A stretch of DNA of 64,000 bases, from positions 38,984,101-39,048,100 of the forward strand of contig CM069872.1 in the NCBI GenBank assembly GCA_036172665.1. Reading direction: 5' to 3'. The notes beneath the pieces are model-generated. The model saw nothing but the letters and a program-made list of their open reading frames with translations. It was not told the DNA's origin and ran no database searches. Each line of letters starts with the position of its first letter. The stretch's first letter is position 1. Of the stretch, positions 46,481 to 59,211 are shown piece by piece. This DNA is from Prosopocoilus inquinatus (lineage: Eukaryota; Arthropoda; Insecta; Coleoptera; Lucanidae). Position numbers and translations under genes: made by a program.

Positions 46481-49000
46481 GTGCTTCCGCCTTTTTCTTC
46501 GCTTTCGTCTCTTTCTTCTACATTCTACTGTTACCTGTCCATCTTCTTTACCACTTTGTCTGCACCTTCTTTATCATTTTGTCTTCATCTTTGTTATTTT
46601 ATCTTCAAAAATACGTTACCTGTAATCTTCGCCACCAGTACATTTCCTGTTTTATTTTTATTTCCATTGCTTGATCCGAATAATAGTTTGTTCGCATCAT
46701 TAATCTTCGATTACTTTTAATTTCTTATCCGCCGCTGCCGTATCAATGTTTTTTTATGTGGAGATGTGCTGAACGTTGCTTGCACTTCTTTCTTGTATTG
46801 AGCATCGACATTTCTCTTTTTGCTTGTGATGTGTCTGTCCCGAATCCCACCTAAAGAGCTTGTAATGCTTTTTCTATTAATCTTTCCCTTGGTTATAATT
46901 TATTACGTTTTGCAGGTTGCGTCGACAGGTTTTAGATATTGCAGACTTTTGATGTTGATTGGGATTTTTCCAATTTTTCTTTTTAGTATTTTCATCTTTG
47001 TCCATTTAGTCTCTACGGTCACCTTTCTTTCATAATTTGTCAATTTCAAACTTCTGGATTTTGTTCTGGACTCTGTCCTTATAGTTCGGACATTTTATTC
47101 TGTCCTGTTCTTGAATTGTCGTTTTTTTCTTTAGTTTCGTTTTTGGTTTCTTCCATGCCTAAGGACTTTAAAAACTAATAAAGACAAAAGTTGTCAGACT
47201 TTTTAAATAAATTATAGACGTTGTTGTTGATAACTGGAAAAGTAAATGAGAAGAAAAATAAAGAAAACATTGTGGCCCTCTGAGAGGGCTAAGTCAAGCT
47301 TTCTTCCTTCACTCTCTTTTTGCATTTTTATCATTAGCTTTAATTAAACTGCGTCCCCTTCTTTGTTTTTGGCGTGCGATAGCAGTTCCGAACCTTTTTT
47401 AAACGTCGACCCCTTACAAGAAATTAAAAATATCCATCTACCCCCTTTCAAATTCAATTAATATTTCTAAAACAGGAGGTGTAGGTGTAGATTTACTATT
47501 AATGTCAAATTTTGTTAAATTTTGTTAAATTGTGATAATATGTTTTATTTGACTTTATTTTTTTAACTTGTAAACCGATCGCTGATTTTTTTGATTCGAT
47601 TTTATTTTATATTTAAATAATTTCGTTATGTTTTTTGTTGAAACTTTCAGTTTAACATTTGTGAATGCTCTTGAATCGATTTGACTTGTTACTTTTATAG
47701 AATTTTTATTTTAGTCATATATCTTTGTCACCGATATTCGTATATTCGATTTGTGTTTATTTTACGCTTTAATCCTATCAATTGATCGCCAATTTTGCTT
47801 TCCTTTTTATTCGCTTTGACTTTATTTTCCTTTTTTCCTGTAACGTCTATTTTTCTTTAATATGACAAAAATGTCCTAACTTTATCACTATATCGAAAAT
47901 TTCTTATTCCTCATTTGACTTTATTTAATTTTTAATACAATCAATTGACAGACCTATATTTTTCTTCTAATCGATTTAATTTGTTCTGTTTTTCTTTTTT
48001 AATTATCAATTTCTTGCTTTTTCTTTTGTTTGATTTTATTTGACATTCTTTAAATTTTCTCATTGTCAATTGGTCGTCTTTCGTTTTATTTTATTCTATA
48101 ATAATTATCAACTAATCGTTTTACTTTAAAATCTAAAGATAAGGTTTTTCCATTGTGATAAAATACGTCAGCTTTTGTGTCAATTCGACTTGACTTGAAT
48201 TTCCCACAGTTTTCATTTTTGACATTTCTTCATAGACGATCGTCTTTTGTTTTTGTTTTATTCGTTTTTACTGTATTTAGAAATTCATCAATGTTTCTTA
48301 TTCTATTTGACCAACATAGTTTTATAGAAGTATAAGTTTTATTTACGTCTTATCTTCTTTGCCTATCCCTTTTTGTTTTTTATTTCTTATTCGACTTTAT
48401 GTGATACAATTTTTTATATAATCAAATGACCGATTTTTGTTCTCATTTTTTAACTATGGTAAAATGCGTCAGTTTTTATGTTCATTTAGCTTATTGAATT
48501 TTGCACAATTTTTATTTTTGACATTTCTCCTTTGACGATAGTCTTCCGTTTTTGCTTTTGATTCTATTTGATTTGCATGGCTCTAAATAATTCATATTTT
48601 CGCCTTATCTTCATCGTCGTTCGGTTTTTGTTTTTTTATTCCTTATTTGCATTTATGTAATTCAACTTTTAATATAGTCAAATGATCGATCTTTACTCTT
48701 CCTTATATTCGATTTCAATTTGTTTCTATTTTTAACTATTTACAATTTATCAACATTTGTTTTATTTAATTCGCCATGGTTTTATTTCTAAATTATTAAT
48801 TGATTTTAATATTAAAGATTAAAACTTCGGTTGTCATTCGTCAATTTTTATATCGATTTGACTTCTTCTTAGTTTTATACAATTTTTATTTTCGCCTTAA
48901 CTTTCATTTAACTTTATTTAATTGAATTTAATTATCATGTGATCGATTGCAACTTAAATGCGATTGCACGTGTGTTAATATTTATTTATTTATTTTATTG
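46481..49000. repeat. pyrimidine-rich degenerate repeat region
   Basis: Continuation of T/C-rich DNA. From 47385 a block (GTTCCGAACCTTTTTTAA..GACCCCTTACAAGAAATTAAAAAT) resembles the starts of the units at 54099 and 54588. Beyond it are repeated TTATTCGACTTTAT, AATTGATCG and TCATCTTCATCG words, an old diverged array. No gene. Confidence 0.55.
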
Positions 49001-52000
49001 AAATTATTAGATCTAGTATTGTACTGATGAGTGGGATGCAATATGAAATTTCATGAAAAGCTTTATTGAAGTTTGATTATTACGAGATTATAACCTAAAC
49101 ACAGAACTCTCAATTAAAGCTAGATAAGAAAATTAATATCCTGTTTTCGATGTTCGTCGCTGTACAATGTTTCACTAAAAATAAGTATTTAATATTATTT
49201 GTAAATCTTCTCCTTTTTTGAAAAATAAATTATTCAGACATGCCTCCACTAAACAAGGATTCATAACACCTTCATAACACCCTAAGACCCCTAGAAGTTC
49301 ATCGAGCCCTTTCAATGCCCCATCGATCTCCAAGGGGTTCATATCGACCCCGTTGGGAACCCCGTCTTATTGTTAATATGACGATGAAAGAGAAACAGTA
49401 AGGTACTGAATTTTATCATAAACCTATTTTTTCTTAATTTTTAATGTTATCAATTAGAACGAAAACTTTATTCAAATTTACCAAATCTAAATGTACAGAA
49501 GTGTTGAAAATTGGTAACAAATTCTGTTTCGTTTTGACAATAAAACTAAAATTACGTATTCGCCGCAATGCAGGTTTGTTGTTTGCCCAATACCGAATGA
49601 CCACCATTTAATATGCATTTGCAAACGATTGCAGCACGGTTTATTAGCGAACAACGAACGAAAGAATTCGTTGCGAAAAATATAAACGGATATTAACCAA
49701 TTAATTAGTATACATAAATAATACGACTTCTTTAACAAAGGTTCTTGAAATGCACACATACATACATCTATCATATGGTGTGGGCATTAATCGTTCTTTC
49801 ACCGGCGCGATTAACACGTCAATTTATCGCCGGCCTTGTTATGCAAATTTCGCGAAATTAAAGTAAGATGTAATTTGTCACCGAGATACATAGATTGCTG
49901 ATCTATTGTTACGCCCGAAGCGAATCGGTCGAATTTGAATAACAAAATCATTTTTTTTTCGGTCACCTGTTGCATTATTAAATTGTAATCGAACTGTTTA
50001 CGTTTGAAGAATTTTTCTCGTTAAAAAACCACGATGTTACATCATTGCTGAAAACGCTGATTAAGACGTTCGCTTGAAGAAAGTGTAATATCACGAGAGG
50101 TATACGTAACAGAGAGGGACTTTCTCGACTGTAATTGCCAATTGTGTGCTTGGAAATATTGCTGAGTAATCTTGCTTTTACGATACACACAAAAGAGAGC
50201 AAGTCTTTAGTTCAGACAGCATCATGTAGCGTAGCTCTTTTCTATGATGTGATGGATTGCACGTATGTAACTATAATGTTAGGCAAAGACCATGCGACAC
50301 AAGGAGGAATTCGTTAATAAGATAATAAGCGACTTAACAAAAAACGGCCCTGGCATTGGTGGTTCTCCTAAAAAGCTTTGTATCGCAGTCATAAACCAAT
50401 AATATCGTTTTATCTTTACTCGAACCGAGGTTTAATTCAACCTGCATAGTTTTAAAACCAATTAAAGGCTTTTGCTCAATACACGTTCCGAGGTCGAAAA
50501 GAATTCAATCTGTAACTGAACCAATAGGAGTTAAGCTTTGTTTTGTGCCTAGTCGGACTGTAGCTAAAACGAGCCATATTGCTCGTGTTTCAAGCTGAAA
50601 TTCCGATTTCATTCTATGTATACCAACTGTTAAAAAAAAAAACTCGCGCAATTTCACTTTTTAAATGTCAAGCGAAAAAAAAAACTAAGCTTCCAAGAAT
50701 TTTTAAGTGAAAAGAGTTGACGAAGTGAATTAAATATTACTCAACTACTGTTTGAGATTTTAATTCTCCGTAAAATACACTGTTAGTTATAAAGCGGTTC
50801 AATGCAATCAAAGTAGTTCGGTGATTAAAAAAAAAATTAGAAATTTCGATTTCGTATTATTACAAAACCGAATTGGTAACCTCGATTCGCTCGCAAGTGA
50901 AATCTCCGATGATTTCGGTTAAAAGAAAACCGCAAAGAGTTTCTTTAACTGTGCTTCCTCTTGAAGATCCAAGCGCAGTTTCGTGCGTGAATTGCAAAAA
51001 CAGAACCTCCTTCATCGTGCATTTTAATCAGCTTTCTCTCTCCATAAATAACATAAATTGGCAAACGCATGTTAATATGTGTGGAAGCAGTGGGTCATCA
51101 CGTGCACATCAAATTTCTTTTCGTTATGAGTGTTTTTTTTTTTTTTGATGTAATTAAACCAAATTAAAACATTACAGCACGATCTCACACGGTACGGCCG
51201 AAATCAATTACTTCATTGTTCCGTTTACGTTTACGTGTTAAATCGGCAAGACGAGAGAAAGTCCGTTTTCTAACATAAATTTTGCTCGCTGGAATATTTT
51301 TAAAATTGTGGAAATTGTGTTTTGTGGGCTTCGAAAACTGAGTTGAAACGGTGCGGACATGCAAAGGTTACAGGAGAAAGTAACGTGGAAGAAAGTGAAT
51401 CGATAAATGGAACTGTAAATAAATTTTTCGTTGCTCTGACTTAGCGATTTTGGTTTTGCTATTTCTGTTTAAGATTATAAAATTCACAACATAGGAAAAT
51501 TGTAATGAAAGCGGTTGTTATCGGCGAAATGTTGTACGGTGATTAATTGCACACATGTTCACACCCGGAAGGCAAAAAGTATACTAATCACTAACCGTGA
51601 AAGCCTACGAATTGTACTGGAAAACTTTAATTATTTGAGAAACTAATTAAATATGCAGAGATTTCCGTTTAGTGAAAGTAATTTCAATAAAAAAACACAA
51701 AAAGTACGTAATTAACGGACAAAAAAAAATATTTCATATCTACTGATGTAAAAGAAAAGATATTCGACTGTCACAAATTAATTAAATTGAAAAAATAAAT
51801 AAATAAACATGACTAGTAGAAAGATCAGAGCATTTGCAGAAGTAAAGAAGGCAGAAGAAGAACGCTCGTACTTGTCACTTTCCTTAAAGATCTCAGATTA
51901 TACATGTCGGGCAAATTTATTAACAATAGTCTAAAGTTTTGGAAGAATAATTTCAATCTTAGTAAGTTTTAAGTTTATATCTTACCAGTATTACTTTCAA

Positions 52001-52320
52001 GTAAGAGAAAAAGAAATAGACAACTCAATCCAACTCAAACCACGCTTTTGTTGTTCGTAGTTAATCATAGTTATGGGGGTAAGGTAGGAAACCGAGTCAT
52101 GTACGAAGAAGAATCATGAAAGTAATGAAAATTATGCAAAACTGTGAAAAAAGAACTTAAAATAATGAATATACACTTTCAAATGAAGTATACATACAGG
52201 GCGCTTGCAAAATAAGCGCAAAATTGTTAACCACAGTACACCGACGACAAACATGAAAAATATACCAATAAAAACTCATAACAGCAGTTGACTCTTGTCC
52301 GATGAAAATTGTAAGTTTTT
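49001..52320. other. intergenic, nothing firm
   Basis: No supported gene. 50870-51150 is open on the plus strand for 91 codons without recognisable similarity. A local inverted pair, CCAAGGGGTTC/GAACCCCGT-like, lies near 49330-49370. Confidence 0.4.
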
Positions 52321-52450
52321 AATCTGTAACCGGAGAGAATATAAATGGCAAAGCACTCAACGTTTCGCTATTAATTGATAGCTTCGTCTACCGGAGAGAA
52401 TATAAATGGAAAAGCACTCAACATTTCGCTATCGATTGATAGCTTCGTCT
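52300..52450 (-). mobile_element. Penelope-type terminal repeat, tandem dimer with hammerhead-like cores
   Basis: Two 60-61-bp units (52330-52390, 52391-52450) are preceded by CTTGTCCGATGAAAATTGTA, which also occurs at 36424 beside the Penelope-like element. On the minus strand each unit reads (C/T)AGACGA-AGCTATC-loop-GATAGC/AATAGC-GAAA(C/T)GTTGAGT. That is the spacing of a hammerhead with a minimal helix III, but core position U4 is A. The tandem dimer arrangement fits this element class. Confidence 0.5.
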
Positions 52451-52559
52451 GACGAAAAAACTTTTAAGTTTTAAGTTCTAACTAACATGCAAGACATACT
52501 CACCGAATATTATCCGTGTTGAGGACCACATTCAACTAATCGTTCACCATTAGACATTT

Positions 52560-52745
52560 AAAAATATTTATAACAATTTTTCGACGTGGCGTCCATCATT
52601 AGCGACACACAAATCAGTTCGGCGAGAAAGTGTTTCTTATGTTCGTGTGCATGTCAGCGTTACCGCAAATGCCGTCGACGGCATTGTGAATACACTCCTC
52701 TGAAATGCTGTTCTCTCGCCATTCGTGAATTGCGGCATTTTAATA
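52560..52745 (-). pseudogene. transposase C-terminal remnant
   Basis: On the minus strand, frames interrupted by stops and a shift read IHEWRENSISEEC..NAVDG.. and then TDLCVANDGRHVEKLL followed by a stop. C-termini ending C....G.H.E.LL are usual for Tc1/mariner-type (including DUF4817-linked) transposases. Too degraded to place more exactly. Confidence 0.35.
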
Positions 52746-52911
52746 AGTAATAATACTAAGCAGATAGTAATCACATTTAGCTTTAGCTCGTTCAATCGCC
52801 TTTTACAAACTAAACTGTTGATCCCAAAGAATACGGAGCAATAAATTGTGTGTCATAATCATAAAAAATGAAGTAGATTCTTTGGCTCGGTTGTAAAAAG
52901 ACTAATATTCA

Positions 52912-53038
52912 CCCCTCTGTTGTATCATTTACGTTAAACATAACGTGACGTTACCGACTGAGTTTACATTCAAACTCCTAAGTGACATCATCGATAACAG
53001 CACGTTAAGTTTAACATAAATGATGCAACATAGGGGTA
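52912..53038. repeat. MITE-like inverted repeat, 127 bp
   Basis: ACCCCTCTGTTGTATCATTT ACGTTAAAC at the left pairs with GTTTAACATAAATGATGCAACATAGGGGT at the right; the arms are about 29 bp. Confidence 0.7.
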
Positions 53039-53560
53039 ATTGCGTCGTTACAAAAGCGCTTTCATTGACCTTTCGACTTCGGCAAGGGTAACTGCTCGAT
53101 TGCACTTCTGTTTCTTTTCCAAAAAAAATTCCTTTTCTTGACCTATCTCAAAGACATAGACGTGCGATTATTTCTTGCCCGATTTTCAACCGCGATTTTC
53201 CCGAAATGTGTAAAACTTTTGTTAAGGACATGTAAGTTCAATCGTTCTCTCTTATGGTGTTGTATTTTGGATTTAAATTTTTGCATTTATTTTACAAACA
53301 CCCGGTACATTAAAGGGACGTGCAACATATCGGCAAGAAATGAAATTCGCCGTGTATTAATGCAAGGAAATCATGCAAGACTAATTACTTCTTGCGAAAG
53401 TAAAATGTAAAACAAAGCAAAAAATACAAAACAGTAAAAGCAAAAAGGAGACAGGAGGACAGATATAATGTAAATGAATTGCAAACTGAGATGATAGCAA
53501 GAATATAGTATAAACCAGAAATCGAAGAGAAACTCAATCAAAAGGACCTGAAGGGAAAGA
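53039..53560. other. intergenic, no gene
   Basis: AAGTTCAATCGTT..TTATGGTGTTGTATT near 53227 resembles 56806-56840, so an old dispersed repeat is present. The purine-rich array starts at about 53400. Confidence 0.35.
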
Positions 53561-54055
53561 CTATGTATAGAAGAAAAGTGGGGAAGCAACGTTAAAGGCT
53601 ACAGTGCAAGCAAATGAAAAGAAATAAAGGCCATGGAAAAAGAAGAAAGGATGGGCGACGATGTAAAAACCAAAGAAAATCACAAAAAGTGCTACAAACA
53701 AAGAAATAGGAAAATAATTAAAATTATAACACAGTAACAGTAAAGGAAAAGCGACAGTTAGTTCTAGGAGAAAGAGGAGTGCACTTATTAAAGAAAAAAT
53801 AACAGAGATGGAAAAAAATGGAAGCAACCATAAAAACTGCAATGAAAACGAATATAACGACGCAAAGACAAAAGGAAAAAATGGTGGGCGACGATGTAAA
53901 AGTCAAAGAAAAACGAGACAAAAATGCTCCAGGTAAGGACACATGAAAATAAAATCAAAACAACACACAAAAGTCAGAGTGAGAGTTAATTCTATGAGAA
54001 ATAGGTGAATACTTGTTAAAAACAAATAACAGAGATGGATCTAACAAAAGGGTAA
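53561..54055. repeat. purine-rich tandem duplication, about 233-bp period
   Basis: GGGCGACGATGTAAAA recurs at 53653 and 53886. AACAGAGATGG, GAGAAA.AGG.G and AAAGTCAAAGAAAA words repeat with the same spacing. Composition is strongly A/G on the plus strand, the opposite of the neighbouring array at 54.1 kb. Confidence 0.7.
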
Positions 54056-54098
54056 TTAGAAGTTTATGTAGAGACATGACACAACAGTTTATTTATAT

Positions 54099-55080
54099 CA
54101 GGGGTTCCCAACCTCTCTTAAGCACTAGCCCCTTATAAGAAATTAAAAATCCTCATCGATTCCCTTTCAAATTTTTGGAAACATTAAATCAAAATTTTGT
54201 TAAACTGCAATCTGTGATTCTATTTGACATTCTTTCATATTTTTTTTTAAACCGATCCGATCATCATTTTGTTTCTTCTTCATTTTATTTGATTTGATTT
54301 TGTATTCGCATTATTAGTTTGAGTCTCTTCTGTGTTTTTCTTTTATTTAAACTTTCTCTCTTGATTCGTCTTTGTAGAATTTTTATTTTCGTCTCATCTT
54401 CATCACCGATCCTCTTTTTGTTTATTTTGTATATTTCTTATTCGACCTTAATGAATTCACTTTTGAATATAATCAATTGATCGACCTTTGTTTTGTTTTG
54501 TTTGATTTGATTTCATTTGATTTGTTGTTTGATTTTTAACCACCAATTTATGATCTCGATCGTGTTTTGTTTTGTTTTGTTTTATGTCAGGGATTCCCAA
54601 CCTTTTTTAAGCATCGATTCTTATAAGAAAATAAAAATCTCCATCCATACCTTTTCAAACTTTTCCGAAACATTAAATCACAATTTAGTTAAACTGCGAT
54701 CGGTGATTCTATTTTACCTTATTTCATTTTTAATTTTAGTTTTAAGCCGATCCGATCGTCATTTTGTCTTTTCTTCATTCGATTTGATTTGATTTTGTAT
54801 TCGCATTATTAGTTTGAGTCTCTTCTGTTTATTTTTCTTTTATTTAAACTTTCTCTCTTGATTCGACTTTGTAGAATTTTTATTTTCTTCTTATCTTCAT
54901 CACCGACGTCTTCTTGTTTATTTTTTATATTTCTTATTCGACTTGAACGAATACAATTTTGAATTTAATCAACTGATCGACGCTTGTTTTGTTTTCTTTG
55001 ATTCGATTTCATTTGATTTTTTGTTTTATTTTTAACCACCAATTTATCATCTTTTGTTTTCCTTTTTCTCCTTTCTGAAT
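54099..55080. repeat. two tandem units of about 489 bp with hAT-like starts
   Basis: Units start at 54099 (CAGGGGTTCCCAACCTCTCT) and 54588 (CAGGGATTCCCAACCTTTTT) and stay about 85% similar (TTATAAGAAA.TTAAAAAT, AAACATTAAATCA, TTTGATTTTGTATTCGCATT). CAGGGGTTCCCAACC resembles hAT termini, but no right ends or target duplications are visible. A diverged third relative starts near 47385. Confidence 0.7.
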
Positions 55081-55559
55081 ACGATTTTACTTTTTTATCT
55101 GTCAGTCAGTCCTGTTTTGTTTTGTTTTTTCTTTTACTCGATTTAACTTCAAGTTTTAATTCCGTCAATTGTTCGCCTCTTCTATTTTCTTTCTCTGTTA
55201 TTCGATTTGCCTTTATTTTATTTATTTATTTATTTTTATTTGTTTTATTATTTTATTTATTTACCAATTAAGACATAACAACGTTCATAGAAGAGCTGGC
55301 TGAAGCCTGTTTAAATACGCAGGGTCGAAATTTTGAACAATTTTCACAACTATTTCATAGATTTGTTGATTCGTATTTCTATTAACAACAGCGTTGTTTT
55401 AATTGACTGCTCTAGAGCACTCTCAGAAATACCCTTCTCCTGTTTATCTCATGTAATAAACAAAGGATGGAGATACTCTTAGAGTGTCCTGGAGAAATTA
55501 ATTGAATTGAAAAAGTTAAAAAAATTTAAATGTTTCTTTTCAGACAGCTTATGCAGGGT
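55081..55559. other. low-complexity tail of the array and unique DNA
   Basis: Pyrimidine-rich, ending in a (TTTA)n microsatellite at about 55209-55262; then AT-rich DNA without a gene. Confidence 0.5.
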
Positions 55560-56165
55560 GTTCTTTTATTATGTGTAAATAAAAAAAACTTCTGTATAAG
55601 TACGTGAAATGCTACCTTCTGCTCGTATTTTCGGGTAGCTACCCAATCATAGCCAAAAAAATTCGGAGGTTCCACTTGCTTGAAACTGCTGAACTGTGCG
55701 AGAGAGAAATATTCAGCAAGGTCATTGACGTCTTCCTCTGTAGTCAGTGGGTGTGCCCACACACAGCGCCTATCATAAAAAGAGTCCCGCATTTAAACTC
55801 ATTTTCCAGCGTTTCGTAATAAAAATCAGTGATATCGTTTATTACAATGACCGGACCTAATGTGCGTTTTCGCGGACTTCCCCGTATGAGAGTAACATAT
55901 CTCTTTTTTCATTATTTGTAAATGCCATTACTATCTTAATACGCGTTTTTACGAATCAAAAATCTATCTTCGTTTTGTCAAATTTTTCGTACTTGCAGAA
56001 CGCTAATGTAATACTGTCCCACCTTAAACGCGTTACAGCGGTCGCCGTTGTAGAAACACAAAAAATTGCCGTAATAAAAAGCATCAAAAAAAACGCGAAA
56101 CTGCGATTTTGTGGAATGCATGCGAAAAGACTTTAAGATACTAATCAATTTTGGAATTTGCAATG
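55560..56165 (-). pseudogene. DUF4817-type transposon remnant, copy 1
   Basis: On the minus strand MAFTNNEKRDMLLSYGEVRENA is the start of the DUF4817 helix-turn-helix (typical pattern .t..Ek.dMLliYGE...Na). Stops follow, then a second open piece (MRDSFYDRRCVW..PPNFFGYDWV..). About 90% identical over 500+ bp to 63485-64000 in the same orientation. The GCAGGGTGTTCTTTT end near 55553 may be the terminus. Inactive. Confidence 0.55.
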
Positions 56166-57861
56166 CAAGCGCGTTAAAAATGCTTTACTTAGCCGAATTT
56201 CATAATTGAATTAATAGAAATTGTAAATTTAATGTCAGTCATATTGGTAGTGAGCACATATCAGTTTTAACAGCTATTTTATTCTCTCTAGTGTGATTAC
56301 GTAATGCTGCCGATTTTAAACTGTACATACAGTAGATAAATTACAACATTATTTTAAAGTTTCTTTATTAAACTATAGAAATCTTAATCTATTTAATTAG
56401 AAATGGAAAGGCAATTGATTACTTGTGTGGGTAAAATATCTGCAAATAAAACGATACATGACGGTGATGTCATTATTTAACTCATCCGCATTTTTTTGTG
56501 CAGTAATTATAATCGTCGGTTTATAATTTGAAAATACCTAAAATTGTAATTACTTAATCCAGGCGCTTTGTGAGCCCGTTTAAAATGTTTCGACTGTTAC
56601 GTTCTATTAATAGGCCTCATACGAATCAAACAGATGTTCATTTACGACATCATAAAACACTGACCAATATTCGGGTCTTCATTCACACAGGCAAGGCGGC
56701 GTACCATCCAGTCGTTAGGTACGCCAGCAGTTCTCAAACGGTTTGGTGACAATCTTCCATTGCATTTTTCTCGAAAATTATTAACATAGTGTCAAGGGCA
56801 TATAAGTTTAATCGTTGCCATTTATGGTGATGTATTACAGGTGTAAATATTTGCACACAGTAAAAAAAACAACTCTAAATTGGAACGTAAAGTTATTATT
56901 CCCGAATAAAAGAATGAAGTACACTGTTTCAATCCTTTATATTATTTCAGTAAATCGTATTTTACAAAATGTAAAATGTCCCATAGGTCGGTTGCTCTGC
57001 CAAATGCTCCTAATATTCATTCATTGTGCGCTTAAACTAACGAGTTTGTAAGTTAATCTTTAGTTAATATTAACAGTAATTCATCAGTGTATACCAAATA
57101 GTGAACCCAATTTTAACCTCAATTTTTGAAGCGTGTTCGGATATACTCCTACATTTTTGACACACCTTTTTAATTTTTTACTCGCATTTTTACTTCTTTT
57201 ATTCATTGTCTCCGTGGTCTATCTCATGTGTCTATAAGTATATCTAGCAACTCTATTTTTGTTCTGTTTGTCCACTACTTTCCTATTTTCTATCCTCCAT
57301 AGTACATTTTCCTTTTTTCCCATTTTTCCAAGTTGTTTTAAAATTTGCCTTTCAAATTTCTTTCCTTACTTCTAATTGTTATACCTACTCATTTCATGGA
57401 AAAAAATACTAAATTAGTTCTTCATTTAATCCATCCATTAAGAAAATTATTCTCTCGGTTTAGATTAAATGGTTTTAAGACGCCGACGCCGGCGCCGCCG
57501 CCGCCGCCGGCTGGTTCGTGAAACTGCTCGTTGTTTGGTCGAATTGAAACGGAACACTTTTATAGCAATTAATTTGCACTTTTGTCTCGGTGTTGTGAAA
57601 TCAAGAAATCACAAACCCGAACGCAAACACTCGCAATTATATAAGAGATAATTAATTTGATTCTTTCTGTATGCGTGCGGTGTCGTTTCTCTTTCGGAAA
57701 CGTCGTTAAAAGTGTAATTTACAATCACTCTCGTAAGGATTTTATGTACCGCGTTGTAACTTGAGGACACTTTGCATACAGAAACTGTCTATAGACTTGT
57801 TACATCAAACAAACAATAAAGTTCTTTTGAATGAAACTATGACGAAGCACGGCAGTATTTA
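56166..57861. other. intergenic, no gene
   Basis: AT-rich. Contains a GCC/GCCG trinucleotide block at 57480-57512, the most GC-rich spot in the area. The poly-Arg reading across it is a repeat artefact. Confidence 0.5.
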
Positions 57862-58424
57862 TTGAAGAAAAAAATAAATATATTTACCAACTCATTTCAA
57901 AGTAATATTTTTTTATATTATGCAAATATATTAATGATTCGCGCAGTCATGAAAAACGAAGAAGCAAATAACATCCAAAGTTTACCAAACATGAATGAGA
58001 ACAAGGACGTACAGGTAGTCTGGAAAGAACCAAACGAAAACAGGAATATTCAGGAAATTAAAATACTGGAGAGGCAAGAGCCTGATAAAAACTACATAGC
58101 GCAAATTAAAAAAAAATGTAATACTTATCCTAAAAGAGAAGAAAAATTTGAAGGAAACAAAGAACACATGAATTGGACGTATCCGAAGAATCTTACGATA
58201 CAAGACAAGAAGAAAAGTAGGATTCAGTCTTCGGCAGTGAACAAGGATGAGAGAAGTTACAAGGAATTACCCCTAAACAAACTAAGACATTAAAGTCAAT
58301 TATCAGATATGAAAGAGGAAAGGAGAAAGTAGTATTCAGTTTCCGGCAGTTAACAAGGATTATAGACATAAGACAAAGAAAAACAGAAAACAAAAAACGT
58401 AAGAAAGAAGACAACATAATACAG
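57862..58424. repeat. purine-rich region with imperfect tandem repeat
   Basis: AGTAGKATTCAGTYTYCGGCAGTKAACAAGGAT occurs at 58215 and 58327 (112-bp period). A 143-codon plus-strand frame at 57862-58293 runs through it. Its Lys/Asn/Glu-rich low-complexity product and overlap with the repeat make it an unlikely gene. Confidence 0.5.
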
Positions 58425-58772
58425 GAAACAACCAGGGCCCCCGTAGCCATGTCTGCAAAGCGTGCAGTGCACGCGGGCGCCATGTACAAAGGGCGGCAAT
58501 TAGCCTCTTAGCCACAGGACACATGTTACGATTTTTTCGGCAAAAAAAATAATGATAAATAGTTTCTTGTCTGGTAAAAATTCGAAAAAAATTATCCGCA
58601 AGACTGAACTGTCTTGATGAAGGTAAAAAAATATATATTACGTAATTGCTTACGGTTTGGCTTAAAAAAAACAAATTACGTTTTACTTTTTAAGTTTTCA
58701 GAAATTTAATTTCCTTTTGCTTTTGTGATATAGTTTCTTTTGTTTTTCTAATATTAATAACAAGCGGGCAAG

Positions 58773-58868
58773 ATGAGGAGAAAGCACTTCGCGCTGTTTG
58801 GGTTGCTCGTCTGTGCGGGGTTCGCGGCAGCTAGGAACTCGAAAAAAAGGAAAATGTTTAGAAAGTGA
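58773..58868 (+). CDS. short signal-peptide-like open frame inside the hAT element
   Basis: Thirty-one codons from ATG: MRRKHFALFGLLVCAGFAAA followed by a basic stretch, ending TGA in the first minisatellite unit. The basic n-region, hydrophobic core and small residues before the basic stretch look like a secretion signal. The sequence is GC-rich within AT-rich DNA. A run of seven A at the junction separates it from another frame of the minisatellite that stays open for several CLESEGE-type heptads. No homologue recognised; may be chance. Confidence 0.25.
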   Translation: MRRKHFALFGLLVCAGFAAARNSKKRKMFRK

Positions 58869-59055
58869 AGGAGAATGTTTAGAAAATGAAGGAGAATGTT
58901 TAGAAAGTGAAGGAAAATGTTTAGAAAGTGCAGGAGAATGTTTATAAAGTGAAGGAAAATGTTTGGGAAGTGAAGGAAAATGTTTGGAAAGTGGAAGAAA
59001 ATATTTAGAAAATGAAGAAAACGTTTAAAAAGTTAAGGAAAATGTTTTAAAAAAG
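58849..59055 (+). repeat. 21-bp minisatellite, about 10 copies
   Basis: The consensus AGAAAGTGAAGGAAAATGTTT is repeated in tandem with a few substitutions. Since 21 is a multiple of three, one frame encodes heptads of the type C-L-E-S-E-G-E/K for about five units before a stop. Confidence 0.9.
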
Positions 59056-59211
59056 TTGAAAAATTTTCCCTAATGTTTCAAATTTTTTGTAAATTTTTAA
59101 CAATCTTGATAATTGACTGTTTTTGTATGTCCCAACTCATATGTCAGAGGGCGCCAAAGTATGGAGTGGCACGCGGGCGGGTTTTGGCCTCGCGGGGGCC
59201 CTGGAAACAAC

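Larger units (their letters stand above)
58425..59211. mobile_element. non-autonomous hAT element, 771 bp, carrying a minisatellite
   Basis: The element 58433-59203 begins CAGGGCCCCCG and ends CGGGGGCCCTG (11-bp perfect inverted termini). It is flanked by a perfect 8-bp duplication, GAAACAAC (58425-58432, 59204-59211). Ends are GC-rich (GCACGCGGGCG near both) in AT-rich surroundings. There is no transposase; inside are a short signal-peptide-like frame (58773-58868) and the 21-bp repeat array. Confidence 0.88.

Noticed and set aside
46474..47035. Phe/Leu/Ser-rich frames resembling membrane proteins
   Set aside because: Pyrimidine-rich repeat DNA always reads as hydrophobic residues; the frames follow the repeat units.
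53371..53970. Hydrophobic minus-strand frames
   Set aside because: Complement of a purine-rich tandem repeat; the same artefact as above.
57469..57651. Frame beginning with about eleven arginines
   Set aside because: Produced by a CGC/CCG trinucleotide repeat; no splice or homology support.
57862..58293. 143-codon plus-strand open frame rich in Lys, Asn and Glu
   Set aside because: It lies in purine-rich repeat DNA, is low complexity, overlaps a 112-bp tandem duplication and resembles no protein family.
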